Shown here piece after piece: positions 32,891 to 44,296 of a DNA stretch of 64,000 bases. The position numbers were made by a program, and so were the translations under genes. Every line of letters starts with the position of its first letter. The stretch's first letter is position 1. Source of the DNA: Atherinomorus stipes (Eukaryota; Chordata; Actinopteri; Atheriniformes; Atherinidae); the NCBI GenBank assembly GCA_023101725.1, contig JALJCO010007151.1, forward strand, positions 1 to 64,000. Direction: 5' to 3'. Below the pieces are notes generated by a model. That model ran no database searches. It was not told the origin of the DNA and worked only from the letters and a program-made list of their open reading frames with translations.

Positions 32891-34019
32891 GCCTGACTGT
32901 TGTGGCTAATGTGTAGTTGATATAATTTTTATTAATAACATCTTTTTATCTTAATTACATGTAGCTATAACACTGTTGACAACGTTGCCCCCCCCCCCCC
33001 CCCCCCCAAACCACAACAAAAATGACAATAAAAATAATTTTTTATGAAAAATGACTGGAGATTCTTTTAAGAGTACCAGACCATGGAAGCAAAAATACTA
33101 GTTTCTAAAATGGCTCCATACTAAGTCAATGAAATAATTTCACAGCCAAATATATTTTTGACTTTTCTTCATCATTTAAACATCATCATCATCATGCCTG
33201 GTAACACCTAAATACAGCGTGGAGGCTGCAGTGTCACAAAACCAAACCATGCCTCTGTGTACATGTTATGTTGTCTAAAAGGAAAAACAGAAACTTCATT
33301 AGTCTGTCATTGTTTTATTAAACAAAACAAAAAACACAGGGACAGAACCTGGATACGAAAAAAGTGGCAGAAAAAGCTGATGTACTTTTACTGCGAAATC
33401 CTCATCCTCACTTGATGTTAAAAGACCTACAGAGTTACACTGGAAATGAAATGATGATTCAGAGAATCAAAGTTGTCGGTCTCATTCATGCAGAGTTCAT
33501 TTTAAACAAATGATGAAACTCTGTTACGTCTGATTAGACTCGAACAGGCTTTGTTCCTTCCAGTAAAAGGTGGAACTCTGTAAACCAGTAACAACAATGA
33601 ACACAACTAAAAGCATGTGTGTTTGTGGATTTAAAGGTATTTGTGAGTGTGTGTGTGTAAAACATCAGGGTTAGTTGTGTGTTTGCGAGTGACCATTCAA
33701 GTCCAACCGTGGCTCCTCCGAAGGTCAGATGCACACTGGAGGGTCCCAAGCAGCAGTAACCATCAGCCTCCAGAGAGCACAGAAGCAAAACAGCGATGCC
33801 AGGATGTCCGTGCACCCACCTAAAGGACAGCTGGAGGCCACAGCTGTCAGCGACCCCCCCCCACCGCTGCAGGACCCAGGGGAAAGAAGAAAACAAAAAT
33901 CAAACAATTCCACATGAAACTTATAGATGAAAATTATTATCAAGTCAAGTTTGGGTTCATCATGACAACACTTCCTGTACCAAAACAGTTAAACTCAATT
34001 TAATTGTCAAAACTTTTAA
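32891..34019. other. Arm DNA near the centre, no gene recognised
   Basis: A run of about 18 C lies at 32990-33007. A short minus-strand frame near 33725-33900 (LTAVASSCPLGGCTDILASL) is shared with 36250-36420 in the right arm. No family could be assigned. Confidence 0.4.
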
Positions 34020-34309
34020 CGGAATCAACGGCATGAACATGTTTATGTAGAGTTCATTTGCAAAAACAGTTAACCACCATTTAGAAAAAACAGAGTTAAC
34101 TGCATCTGCAAATAAACTCTTCATTTACTTTTTGAATATTTTCACCACATCACACTCACATGAAGTAGAAGGTTTTAACGATGTTAAATGGAGATAGGAG
34201 GTTTGTACCTGACAGCGACGAAAAGCAGTTAACTCTGTTTTTTCTAAATGGTGGTTAACTGTTTTTGCAAATGAACTCTACATAAACATGTTCATACCTT
34301 TGATTCGGT
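34020..34309. mobile_element. Hairpin MITE at the palindrome inner edge (complete, left)
   Basis: GGCATGAACATGTTTATGTA with the following 60 bases is inverted at 34226-34309, giving terminal arms of about 85 bp in a 290-bp unit. The left palindrome arm ends inside the second arm at 34239, so 34240-34309 has no partner in the right arm. Confidence 0.75.
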
Positions 34310-34321
34310 ATGACCTCTTCA

Positions 34322-34324
<3 letters not shown>

Positions 34325-34352
<28 letters not shown>
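34325..34352. repeat. (TA)n tract in the spacer
   Basis: About 14 TA units followed by CACACACACG. Such tracts can extrude cruciforms, and it sits beside the left-arm inner edge. Confidence 0.9.
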
Positions 34353-34361
<9 letters not shown>

Positions 34362-34362
34362 G

Positions 34363-34573
34363 CACTACTCACAAAAAGTTAGGGATATTTAACTTTCATT
34401 TTTTGGAGAACAGAATGATGCAGAATAAATATTTAACCATTGAACAATGAACATGTGCATTGAAAAGTTTAGAGAAAGTTTAATTCAGTTCACCTGGAAA
34501 GGTTGTCGTGGATTTTAGATTCATTCTGACATCATGCAGAAAGCCAAATATCCTTAACTTTTTGTGAGTAGTG
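34363..34573. mobile_element. 211-bp Tc1/mariner-like MITE in the spacer
   Basis: CACTACTCACAAAAAGTTAG and CTTAACTTTTTGTGAGTAGT are inverted ends, followed by TA on the right. No coding sequence. Confidence 0.75.
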
Positions 34574-34589
34574 TATGTCCAAAGACATG

Positions 34590-34795
34590 CATGTTAAGTT
34601 AACTGATTACTCTTAATTGCCCCTGGGAATGAATGTGAGTGTGAATGGTTGTCTGTCTCTCTGTGTTGGCCCTGTGACAGACTGGTTACCTGTCCAGGTG
34701 AACCTGCCCCTCACCTGATAATAGCTGGATAGACTCCAGCAACCCTGAACTGGGGAAGCAGTACAGAAAATGACTGACTGAATATATATATATAA
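34590..34795 (+). repeat. LINE/SINE-like 3' tail
   Basis: GTTGGCCCTGTGACAGACTG, then TACCTGTCCAGGTGAACC, GATAGACTCCAGCAACCC and GGGGAAGCAGTACAGAAAAT form the very common fish 3'-tail module of L2-type elements. It ends in a short TATA/poly-A stretch. Family assignment is from recall. Confidence 0.55.
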
Positions 34796-34879
34796 AAAAA
34801 AAAAAATGGTGGACACTGTAGAATGAAGAGGGCACAGTGATTAATATTTATGGACAATCCTGTAATTTTATAAAAATCC

Positions 34880-35834
34880 TTAGACATACGCACATCACCA
34901 GGTGCAAGGCTACTGCCGTAGTTATGTGGAATCAAAGAAAAAGCCTGCACACTTACTCCCAGCTGCATTTATTCCAACGTTTCGATCACATCAGATCTTC
35001 CTCAGGTCAAACTTTTTCTGGGCATGCCCCTCCCATATATATAACATCTGTTCCCTAATTGGTCGGCTCATCCAAAGGGACACAGAAGGAGTTAGGCATA
35101 CACATAATCAATAAATCATCAATGGTCATACTGAACCATTACAACCTTGAGAGAATATATTTCATACAAGCTGTCTATACATGAAAACCATTATGGAAAA
35201 ATATTATGGAAAAATAAAGTAAGAAAGTTAAAAACATGAATCTCATATTAAAAGATATATCTCATCTTACAGAAAGTGCTTAATATCATAATCTTGGTTA
35301 AGTCCATGAGGAGCCAAAGTCTTTAATGTAAAGATGTGGAAGCTTTCCCTTTGTAGCAGCAGTCTATTAATGTCCCCTCCTCGTCTTGGCAGTTTTACAT
35401 GTTCAATACCAATATATTTGAGAGAGGAGACGGGTGCTGAGCTTCCTTAAAATGAGCAGCGACTGGGTTTCTCATGTCTCCATTTCTAATGCTGCATCTA
35501 TGTTCAGCTATTCGAGTTTTCAATGACCGTGAAGTTTTGCCCACATAACTCAGTCCACAGGGGCATTTGAGAAGATAGATAACATTTTTTGTTGAACATG
35601 TGATTGTCCCCTTGATTTTGAGTGTCCGTCCTGTTTGTGGATGAGAGTAGGTGTTACATTTGTAGGTGAAGTTGCACTGTGTGCAGGATCCACATCTGTA
35701 GTTGCCTGGTGGTGGATCTAAGAAGGTACTCTTTCTTGGTGGAACCAGATCTGAGCGGACCAACATTTGCCTTAGGTTAGGAGGTCGTTTAAAGACCACT
35801 TGTGGAGCATCTTTAAAAACATTTTTGTTTTTAA
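34880..35834 (-). mobile_element. Penelope-like element, 5'-truncated, in the spacer
   Basis: The minus strand gives the C-terminal GIY-YIG region followed by a 3' UTR containing GAGGAAGATCTGATGTGATC and GAAACGTTGGAATAAATGC. The 5' end is lost at about 35834, where an inverted 61-bp copy of its own coding region is attached. Confidence 0.8.
35267..35799 (-). pseudogene. GIY-YIG endonuclease domain of a Penelope-like element
   Basis: The minus strand reads VIYLLKCPCGLSYVGKTSRS then LKTRIAEHRCSIRN and PVAAHFKEAQH. This is the GIY-YIG-like core of Penelope elements (Y-x-L-x-C and YVGKT strands, catalytic Arg in LKTRIAEH). A cysteine-bearing linker (CGSCTQCNFTYKC) precedes it, as in Penelope proteins. 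One indel near 35415 shifts the tail (KYIGIEHVKLPRRGGDINRL) into another frame before the stop at 35267-35269. The reverse-transcriptase part is absent. Confidence 0.85.
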
Positions 35835-35895
35835 AAATGTTATTTATCTTCTCAAATGCCCCTGTGGACTGAGTTATGTGGGCAAAACTTCACGG
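35835..35895 (+). repeat. Inverted 61-bp copy of the Penelope fragment at the junction
   Basis: CAAATGCCCCTGTGGACTGA and flanking bases here are the reverse complement of 35527-35587 with only one or two differences. The copy ends at CACGG, and the right arm begins with the next base (AACAGAGTTAACTGC). It is a foldback of spacer sequence onto the arm boundary. Confidence 0.85.
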
Positions 35896-36117
35896 AACAG
35901 AGTTAACTGCTTTTCGTCGCTGTCAGGTACAAACCTCCTATCTCCATTTAACATCGTTAAAACCTTCTACTTCATGTGAGTGTGATGTGGTGAAAATATT
36001 CAAAAAGTAAATGAAGAGTTTATTTGCAGATGCAGTTAACTCCGTTTTTTCTAAATGGTGGTTAACTGTTTTTGCAAATGAACTCTACATAAACATGTTC
36101 ATGCCGTTGATTCCGTT
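35896..36117. mobile_element. Hairpin MITE, truncated by the junction (right)
   Basis: Same element as 34020-34309, but starting at AACAGAGTTAACTGC. Its second terminal arm is missing, so the palindrome breakpoint lies inside this MITE. Confidence 0.75.
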
Positions 36118-37241
36118 AAAAGTTTTGACAATTAAATTGAGTTTAACTGTTTGGGTACAGGAAGTGTTGTCATGATGAACCCAAACTTGACTTGATAATA
36201 ATTTTCATCTATAAGTTTCATGTGGAATTGTTTGATTTTTGTTTTCTTCTTTCCCCTGGGTCCTGCAGCGGTGGGGGGGGGGGTCGCTGACAGCTGTGGC
36301 CTCCAGCTGTCCTTTAGGTGGGTGCACGGACATCCTGGCATCGCTGTTTTGCCTCTGTGCTCTCTGGAGGCTGATGGTTACTGCTGCTTGGGACCCTCCA
36401 GTGTGCATCTGACCTTCGGAGGAGCCACGGTTGGACTTGAATGGTCACTCGCAAACACACAACTAACCCTGATGTTTTACACACGTACTCACAAATACCT
36501 TTAAATCCACAAACACACATGCTTTTAGTTGTGTTCATTGTTGTTACTGGTTTACAGAGTTCCACCTTTTACTGGAAGGAACAAAGCCTGTTCGAGTCTA
36601 ATCAGACTTAACAGAGTTTAATCATTTGTTTAAATTGAACTCTGCATGAATGAGACGACACCTTTGATTCTCTGAATCATCATTTCATTTCCAGTGTAAC
36701 TCTGTAGGTCTTTTAACATCAAGTGAGGATGAGGATTTCGCAGTAAAAGTACATCAGCTTTTCTGCCACTTTTTTTCGTATCCAGGTTCTGTCCCTGTGT
36801 TTTTTGTTTAGTTTAATAAAACAATGACAGACTAATGAAGTTTCTGTTTTTCCTTTTAGACAACATAACATGTACACAGAGGCATGGTTTGGTTTTGTGA
36901 CACTGCAGCCTCCACGCTGTATTTAGGTGTTACCAGGCATGATGATGATGATGTTTAAATGATGAAGAAAAGTCAAAAATATATTTGGCTGTGAAATTAT
37001 TTCATTGACTTAGTATGGAGCCATTTTAGAAACTAGTATTTTTGCTTCCATGGTCTGGTACTCTTAAAAGAATCTCCAGTCATTTTTCATAAAAAATTAT
37101 TTTTATTGTCATTTTTGTTGTGGTTTGGGGGGGGGGGGGGGGGGCAACGTTGTCAACAGTGTTATAGCTACATGTAATTAAGATAAAAAGATGTTATTAA
37201 TAAAAATTATATCAACTACACATTAGCCACAACAGTCAGGC
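36118..37241. other. Right-arm DNA near the centre, no gene recognised
   Basis: Mirrors 32891-34019. A run of about 17 G lies at 37128-37144. The shared frame at 36250-36420 on the plus strand has no recognised family. Confidence 0.4.
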
Positions 37242-37745
37242 CTACGTTTCTACATTTCTACATTTTACTTTTTCAAAAGTCCTACAGGCCAAGTTCAAAA
37301 GCAGTGATGCTTCCAGCTGTGACACTTTCTGCTTTTGGACGTCTTTAAGGAAATCTGCTGATGTTGTTATAAAGTTATCATTTCTCCTGGTTGTGAAATG
37401 AACTTTGTCTGATGAAAACAGTCCTGGACTGTCATGTTTAATGTGAGGACGGCCAATAATGACACCATTTACACGAGCAACAAAGTATAACAAATGTAGC
37501 CGTAACACTGCTGACAAACCTCCTGGCCTTGACACATGCCCTCCATCTGCACCTCTGGGTGATGGCTGAGACGAAGGGGGACGTGTGGGGGGGCTGAGGG
37601 AGCTGGAGCAGATCCTCCTCCATGAGGGCACCAGCACCACAGAGGATGATGAGGGCATCAGGAGCTGCTCTTCCTCGCAGGGAAAAGAAGGAGAGAAGGC
37701 CTTTCCATCGTCCACCTCAGCCGGACCAGGAGATCCTGACATCAC
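37242..37745 (-). other. Unknown 167-residue open frame (right)
   Basis: Partner of 32387-32890. It differs by A to V in the YFAARVNG stretch and F to L near DFFKDVQ, plus one silent change (three in 504 bases by eye). Function unknown. Confidence 0.25.
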
Positions 37746-38679
37746 AGAGCCTCAGATTTCCTCCGATGGTCTCTGCAGCTCCCCAATAAATGTTGTCTAT
37801 GAGGACAGAAAAAATAGTATAATAAATGACAGAGTTGATGATGGTTGAACAGGTGGATCAGCTGGAAGTACTCTCACTGTCCCAGTCTCTCTCAGTTCCA
37901 GTCCTCAGCACCCGCTGCCCTGCATAGCTTCCATGTTCCGACTTCAACAACCTGATTTAGATAAATGAACTTCCTCATCAAGTTCTTTGCAGCGTGTTAA
38001 CGAGCCATTCATGTGATTCAGGTGTGTGAAAGCAGGGTTGCCTACAAGTCATGCAGGGCAGCGGGTCCTGAGGACTGGAACTGAGAAACACTGCACTATC
38101 CTATGTTACTAAAAAACGAGAAATGAGCAACAGCTGACCAAAACACTACATTTATGGCCTACATAACAATAATTCATATTAGATAAATAATACAAATGTG
38201 ATACATTTGGAAACCGCAGTCTGAAGTTGCTAAGACGGGTACTTACAGTTTTTGCTCTGTGAGGCAGATGTGGATGATAGAAGGCAGCCATCGTGACCTT
38301 TCAGAGCTACTGAAAGAAAGTTGTAATAAAAGGGAAACTCGTCACATCCTAGACCGTGATCAACATTGGTAAAATTAGCAGAAATAATAAAAAAAAACAT
38401 AAACAGTGGTTAATCTGCTGTAGCTGCGGGAGCAGTTTTTTCATGAATGAAAGAGCCTTCATTGGGTACAATTAACAAAAAAGAAAAATACGAACAAGTA
38501 TTATAAACATCAGTACTACCTCAGAAACCAGTCATAACTACATTAAATCTTAATTTAAAAACTTGAGTAAGGGAAATGAATTATGTCACTATTTCTAGTG
38601 ACATATTAACTTACTTATTTATAATGTAAATGTAAATGCCATCGTCCGGCAGCTGGGAGGCAGAGCAGAAAGGAGGAAA

Positions 38680-38975
38680 ACCAAACCGCGCGGGCGTTAG
38701 CCTGCTGCTAACGGCGCTCTTTAGCTTTAGCCCGTCTACCTCCGTTAGCTTCGGGTTAGCTCAGTTAGCTTAGCTGCGGGAAGCGCGGAGTTTGATGGGT
38801 GTCAATCATTCATCCACCACTTTCACAGCTCTACCTCTTTGCCCATTTCTGGATTTTCCGGGAGTGACGAAATGCGTCGCGGGGCCAAGATGGCGACGGT
38901 AGGACACGCCCAACTGGCCTCACTCTCGCCTATTCAGAAGTGACCGGAACATTCGTCCATTATATTTACAGTCTA
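38680..38975 (+). repeat. Interspersed repeat, AAGATGGCGACGGTA family (right)
   Basis: Palindrome partner of 31160-31480. TTAGCTCAGTTAGC and AAGATGGCGACGGTAGGACA are shared with 610-890 in the left flank. Confidence 0.65.
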
Positions 38976-39059
38976 TGAGCCAGACTCTACTCCGCTCCCG
39001 TGGCTGTTTAATCAGGTTTTGGCAGACGATCACTTTTTGGCACAACACCGGCAGCCGTG

Positions 39060-39270
39060 CAGTAGTTTGTGCAAGAAACTGAGGAAGCGCACAGAAGTCG
39101 CATTCCAGAAACTTCCCAGGCTTGATTTGGACTCACAGTTTCAGACTACTGAACAATGTTTTGCTTTTTTAATGTTTTATTAATCTATCTTGTCATGGTC
39201 TCTGTATGATCCCGCATCTGCTGTCCGTGTTGACAGCTGTCATCTCCCGAGACGTCACATAGCGCCTGTC
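39060..39270 (+). repeat. Interspersed repeat, TTTGTGCAAGAAAC family (right)
   Basis: Palindrome partner of 30850-31110 and relative of 8180-8430. Confidence 0.6.
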
Positions 39271-39330
39271 CCTGAATGATGATTGGTTGTCCGAGTGAGT
39301 GGAGGAGGCGTGGCTTAGCCACAGGTCAAT

Positions 39331-40530
39331 CGGTCTCCGCCGAGTGACGTAACATTTGTTGCGTAACCAGCAGTAACCAGCGCTTGACGCCATTTCAGGC
39401 GTAAAACTGTCAGTGGTCAAACCGGCGTGGAAATGAGCGCACATCTGATCATAAAAATGATCTTATGACTGAATCCATGTGTGATTTTAAAAATGTTCGT
39501 GTCTGACCAAACAACAGAATATTGGTCAGAAATGCACCGTCATCCAGCTGTTTCTCCTGAAGCAGCAGCAGCGCTGACAGATGGAGGCTGGTCGGATCTG
39601 AGCCTGACCCGGACAGGAACATAAGAAACGATGACTTTCATTAGTTAAACTAAGAAACAGTCTACGAATGAACACTTGTACAACGTTAATGTACAGATTA
39701 ATTTATAGAAACGGATCTCCTCCACTCAGCTCCGTGTCTCCTGGGAGCTGCAGTTACCAGCGCGTCTGCCCTTCTGGCTGCCATAATGTTTATAAACTAG
39801 TTTTTCTGTTATTTAACTTGTCAATAAAGTCTTGACAAGTTACAGCATCGTACAGATCCACACAGGTCAGGGTTGTGTTGCAAACTTTCTCTGAGTCTAA
39901 AGCAGCGTTTCCCGCTGGTCCGATGCACCTGCGCCTTTCTGCAGCCCGACTGTCCGTCTTCTTACAAGCAGCCGAGCTTTCTTTTCTTTATTCAGACATC
40001 AACAGTGAGACAATAAAGTCTGATTTATCTTGAAATTGTTGGCGATCAGTTGTCGCCTTCATCAGAAGTTATAACAGTCTGCTGTTAAGATCATCTGGCT
40101 GGTATGACACCTGCAGCTCCTGGAGACAGGAGGCGATCCGTCGTTTCTATTAAGTAATCTGTACCCTAAAGTTATCGTCTATAAGTGCTCAGTCAGCAGA
40201 CTGTTTCTTAGCTTAATGAAAGTTATTTTTTCTTCTGTCCGTGCGGGTCAGGCTCAGATCCGACAGTCCGGGTCAGGCTTGGACCAGCCTCCGCCTGACT
40301 GCTCTGCTGCTTCAGAGTAGAAGCAGCTGCATGAGGAGGGATTTCTGATGTAGATTCTATTGTTTGGTCAGACAGGAACATTTATGAATCACACGTGGAT
40401 ACAATCATAAGATCATTTATATGATCAGATGTGCGCTCATTTCTACGCTTGTTTGATAAACGGGACCGCTGACTTTTATACGCCTAAAATGGCGTCTTAG
40501 CAACAAAAGTCACGTGTCTGGCAGAGACCG
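39331..40530. mobile_element. Foldback element with AT TSD, copy 3 (right arm only)
   Basis: Ends CGGTCTCCGCCGAGTGACG and CTGGCAGAGACCG are flanked by AT (39329-39330 and 40531-40532). The left arm has the empty site at 30799-30804 (GTCAATTGC on the right-arm sense). Inverted arms of about 550 bp match those of 24948-26151 and 44458-45679. The intact site opposite shows insertion after the arms existed, or clean loss from the left. Confidence 0.85.
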
Positions 40531-41394
40531 ATTGCTGCTGTGTGTTCTGCAGTAAGACAGCATGGGGTTTGCATGGCATTCTATGTGAGTTATGTCACTG
40601 CTTTTACATTGAAGTCAATGAATGTCGCAACTCTATTTCTATGACTCTGGTCAACGGATTATGCAACTCTCAGTATTGACGGTTCTGCGTCACTGCGTTA
40701 CAACACAATCCAATGGAGTTTTACTGGGTCGCTGCGCACCCCAGCAGCCTCGATGATTAAGTTTGACATGGTAATCTGCGCTGTTTTATATCTGTCTTTT
40801 CCTCGTCTTGGGCTTGCAACAGTATCAAACGTGTTTTATATTATCGCAAGTCGCAGACAACTAGAGATGCACCAATCCAATACAGATATCAGATGATTGT
40901 GGCTGATTCAGCATTCCAATCCAGTCATTTCTGTTTTTATTAATATCATAATAAATGCACACTTTATTTGTTAATAAATAATATCAAGTACATTTATATC
41001 TGATTAAATTTGTTACTTTAAAAAAAAACGTTTATGTCAACCTGATGCCTTCACTCACATGGCAAGGTATACAGTTAATTCATTCAACAGTTATATCGGA
41101 TCAGTATCGGCTGATATGCTCAGCCCAGGTATTGGTATCGGATTGGATCAGAAAAAACTGAGCTGGTGCATCTCTATCAACATCAACAGCTGGATGAGCT
41201 CTGATAGCAGCAGAAACAGGTGCCAACCTCCAGAATCGTCAATACACAGAGTTGCATGATATGTTGACCAGAGTCATAGAAATTCAGAGTTGCGACATTA
41301 GTTGACTTCAAAGTAAAAGCGGTGACGAGACTCACGGTAAATGCCATGCGAACCCCCCACTATCATATCTTACTACAGAACACACAGCAGTAAT
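40531..41394. mobile_element. Foldback element C with hAT MITE (right)
   Basis: Mirror of 29923-30803 with the hAT-type MITE at 40862-41176 (TAGAGATGCACCAATCC, and GGTGCATCTCTA at the other end). Foldback copy 3 is inserted directly at its outer edge. Confidence 0.6.
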
Positions 41395-42740
41395 CAGATT
41401 ACTGACAATAAACCCTAAATAAACATCTGTGCTGCAGACCTGCTGGTCACTGAACCCCCCCTCCCCCAGCAGCTCATCATCAAACTGGTCCAGCTGGAAC
41501 TCAACACCTCCCTCTGCAACTGGGTCAGTAGCAACACCTCCAGCACCATCACGCTGAACACGGGGGCCCCCCAAGGATGCGTGCTGAGCCCCCTCCTCTT
41601 CACTGTACTGCCCCACGACTGCAACAACATTCAGCTTCAACCTCTTTATTAAGTTTGCAGACGACACGACCGTGGTGGGTCTCATCAACAACAACGATGA
41701 GACAAACTACAGGAGTGAGGTGAGCCGCCTGGTCTTTGGTGCAGGAACAAGCATCTCCATCTGAATGTGGAGAAGACGAAGGAGATGGTGGTGGACTTCA
41801 GGACAGAGCCTGTCGAGCATGTTCCACTGATCATCAACGGTGCTGAGGTGGAGCAGGTGCAGCACCAAGTTCCTGGGTGTCCACATCTCCCAAGACCTGT
41901 CCTGGGACACCAACACCACGTCCCTGGCCAAGAAAGCCCAACAACGACTCTACTTCAGAAACTGAGAAGAGCAAGAGCCCCGTCCCCCATCATGCACTGC
42001 TTCTACAGGGGCACCATGGAGAGCATCCTGACCAGCAGCATCACCGTGTGGTACGGAGTCTGCACCGCATCCTGCTGCAAGACCCTGCAGCGCACCGTGA
42101 AAGCAGCTGGGAAGATACTCGGTGTCCCCCTCCCCTCTCTATAGGACATTTACCACTCCAGCCTCACCTGCAGAGCCACCAGGATCGCAGGTGACCCCAC
42201 CCACCCGGCCCACAGTGTCTATCATCACCATGGCACCAGTTCAACAATGCAGAGCATTGTACTAAATGGCACTACTACATATTGCACTATTGTATCCATC
42301 AGAGCTGCTACAGTTTACCTGCATATGCATGATTGCACTGTTACACTGCTAAAACCTTACTGTACATGTACAGTTACATGTTTACATTGACTATTTGCAC
42401 TATTGTCCATCAGGACCACTGCACTGTTACATTGTCAAACTTTACTGTTTCATGCCACAGTTACATTACTTACATTGTCATTGCACTGTAATATCTGCAC
42501 TATCTCCTACATTAGGATTGCAATACCGTTCACGTTGTCTACTATCAACCCATTTGTAAGTCCTCTTTAGTATTTTAACTAAGGTTCCATGTTTAGATTT
42601 CTACATTACCTGAGCAGATTCCTAGATTATTATATTTTTATATTATATTTTATTATATGCACCGTAGGTTTGAGAGGACTGTAATTTCATCTGTGTTGTA
42701 TGGCTAACATGTGGCACATTTGACAATCAAGTTGACTTTG
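41395..42740 (+). pseudogene. Second LINE, reverse-transcriptase 3' fragment (right)
   Basis: The plus strand shows [20 protein letters not shown] then LLFTVLPH, so the RT active-region motif is better preserved here than in the left arm. It is followed by EKTKEMVVDFR and SILTSSITVWYGVCTASCCK. The frameshift after VEQVQHQVP is shared with the left arm and therefore predates the duplication. The tail contains GTTGACTTTGATACAATAGG. Confidence 0.8.
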
Positions 42741-42965
42741 ATACAATAGGTATCCCTGCTGGGTCTCAGAAGAAGACAGTGTAGAAGGACAAGGATGGGA
42801 GCTTTTATTGGAACAAACCTGAATATAGTCTGACATCTATTACGCGTGCTGTTTGCACAGTACCAGCAGCTGCAGAGCAGCAGAAGCAGGAACTGATTTA
42901 AATATGAAAAAATATCTGACGTTGGCAAATGAAGGAAAGCCTACCAAACTCCAAAATAGATGGAG

Positions 42966-43290
42966 CCATGGAAAAAAATGAAGACCACCACTATCATCAA
43001 AAATAATGGTTATGCAATCGAGTACCAACTCTGGTGTGAATCATGTGACTAAAAGAGACAGAAAAGAAAAGCTGTTTTTGGCAGTACAATGCCATAGATA
43101 TTGATGTAAGAACTTATAAAAAGCATGGAAAATGGCTAGATATCAATTCTTAAGTTAAACTCTTATGAGCTATTTTTGTTATCATTATATTTGTCCAGAC
43201 AAATGTACTTTTAGTAGTACCAGGCATTAAAATAAACAAGAAATATGAGAAAATAAGAGTAGTCTCTTAATTTTTTCCATGACTGTGTAC
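42966..43290. mobile_element. Mariner/Tc1-like MITE, uninterrupted (right)
   Basis: Ends ATGGAAAAAAATGAAGACC and TCTTAATTTTTTCCATGACT are inverted. TAATGG at 43004-43009 is the unoccupied target of the left-arm LTR-like insert. Confidence 0.65.
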
Positions 43291-43320
43291 TTTATAATGA
43301 ATCCTATCATGTTGAGTTAA

Positions 43321-44296
43321 AGGCCCTGTACCTGATTTTATTTTAATTTCTTTCAGAGAAATGCTTCCTACACGGTATAATATGTGTTAAAAGGGGTAAT
43401 TTTATAAAAATAGATCATTCATTGATTGCGTATATGCATGAATCCAGGCCTTTTTAGTTCAGGTTTCTAAGGATGGCGTGACGCTCTCCTCATGCCAATG
43501 CGGTTCGTTCTACATAAGTTTCAGTTTCCAATCAGCCACTCACAGCATTTTCTAACGAGAAGCTCCCTCCTCTCTCGCGTGCACGGCAGCATTTGGAAAC
43601 AGCACCGCATGGCGTCTGCCGAAGGGAAAGTGCCTGTAAGCATCAAAACTGAGGAGGAGAGAGATGAAACGCAGGAGAGACCAAAGAAGGAATAAAGTTC
43701 ATGTTCTCGGTGGATTGTACTGAAGGTAGAGAGCCGGACGCCTCGGACTAAATGTGGACTGGAAGTCCACCTGGACAGGTATTTTTTTCAACAACTTTCT
43801 TCTCAGTAACATTTACGTCCTCAGGTGCTGGCGCTTCCTCTGCTGGTCTACCGTATATAACAGTGATATTTACACCGTAACACGACGAAGCCTTACATCC
43901 CTGCTGCTCAAAGTGGCCGGTTAGAAACTTTATCAGGCTGTCATGTTGTAACGTCGCCTATAACATCATAACTCGTCATAACTGTGCATCTGTGTACATA
44001 ACTGTAGTTACGGTAAACTACCGGTTATGACAGAAAATGTCATTTAGCTGATCCGCAGCCATTTACTGCAACCAGAACAGTAATTTCTCTGGAAGATGCA
44101 AGTTTTCTCTGGAGAGTTTCTTTGTGCACGAGTATGAAACGTGCATGTTATTTCATGCATGTTGAGTGGGAAGAGAGAAAACGAGAGTAGGAGCGTTTCC
44201 CACTGGGAGAAACAGTTAGGGGCGGGGCTTACAGTTCAAACTACACTGTTCACCTCGCTCACGGTTCGCAAATGTGCAAAATCAGGTACAGCGCCT
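43321..44296. mobile_element. TTAA-target element B (right)
   Basis: TTAA (43317-43320) then AGGCCCTGTACCTGATTTTA, and at the other end ATCAGGTACAGCGCCT then TTAA (44297-44300). It carries the short frame MASAEGKVPVSIKTEEERDE on the plus strand near 43610-43695, ending in a stop. Confidence 0.7.

Larger units (their letters stand above)
5607..34239 (+). repeat. Left arm of the giant inverted repeat
   Basis: Read in reverse complement, this 28.6-kb segment matches 35896-63489 block by block in the same order: Tc1 relic, gene exons, TTAA-type cluster, two LINEs, foldback elements and an unknown 167-residue frame. The outer limit is CTCAGTCTCC at 5607, where the right arm stops matching at 63489. 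The inner limit is GCAGTTAACTCTGTT, ending at 34239. Arm-specific material here includes 7890-10744, 27606-28306 and one extra micro-exon block. Confidence 0.95.
34240..35895. other. Palindrome spacer (1,656 bp, unique)
   Basis: No part of this interval is repeated at the mirrored position. It contains the rest of the hairpin MITE, a (TA)n tract, a 211-bp MITE, a LINE-like 3' tail, and a Penelope-like element with an inverted fragment at its right edge. Confidence 0.85.

Noticed and set aside
33534..33896. 120-residue frame near the centre as a receptor-like protein
   Set aside because: Hydrophobic but without a recognisable domain; frame not equally preserved in the right arm.
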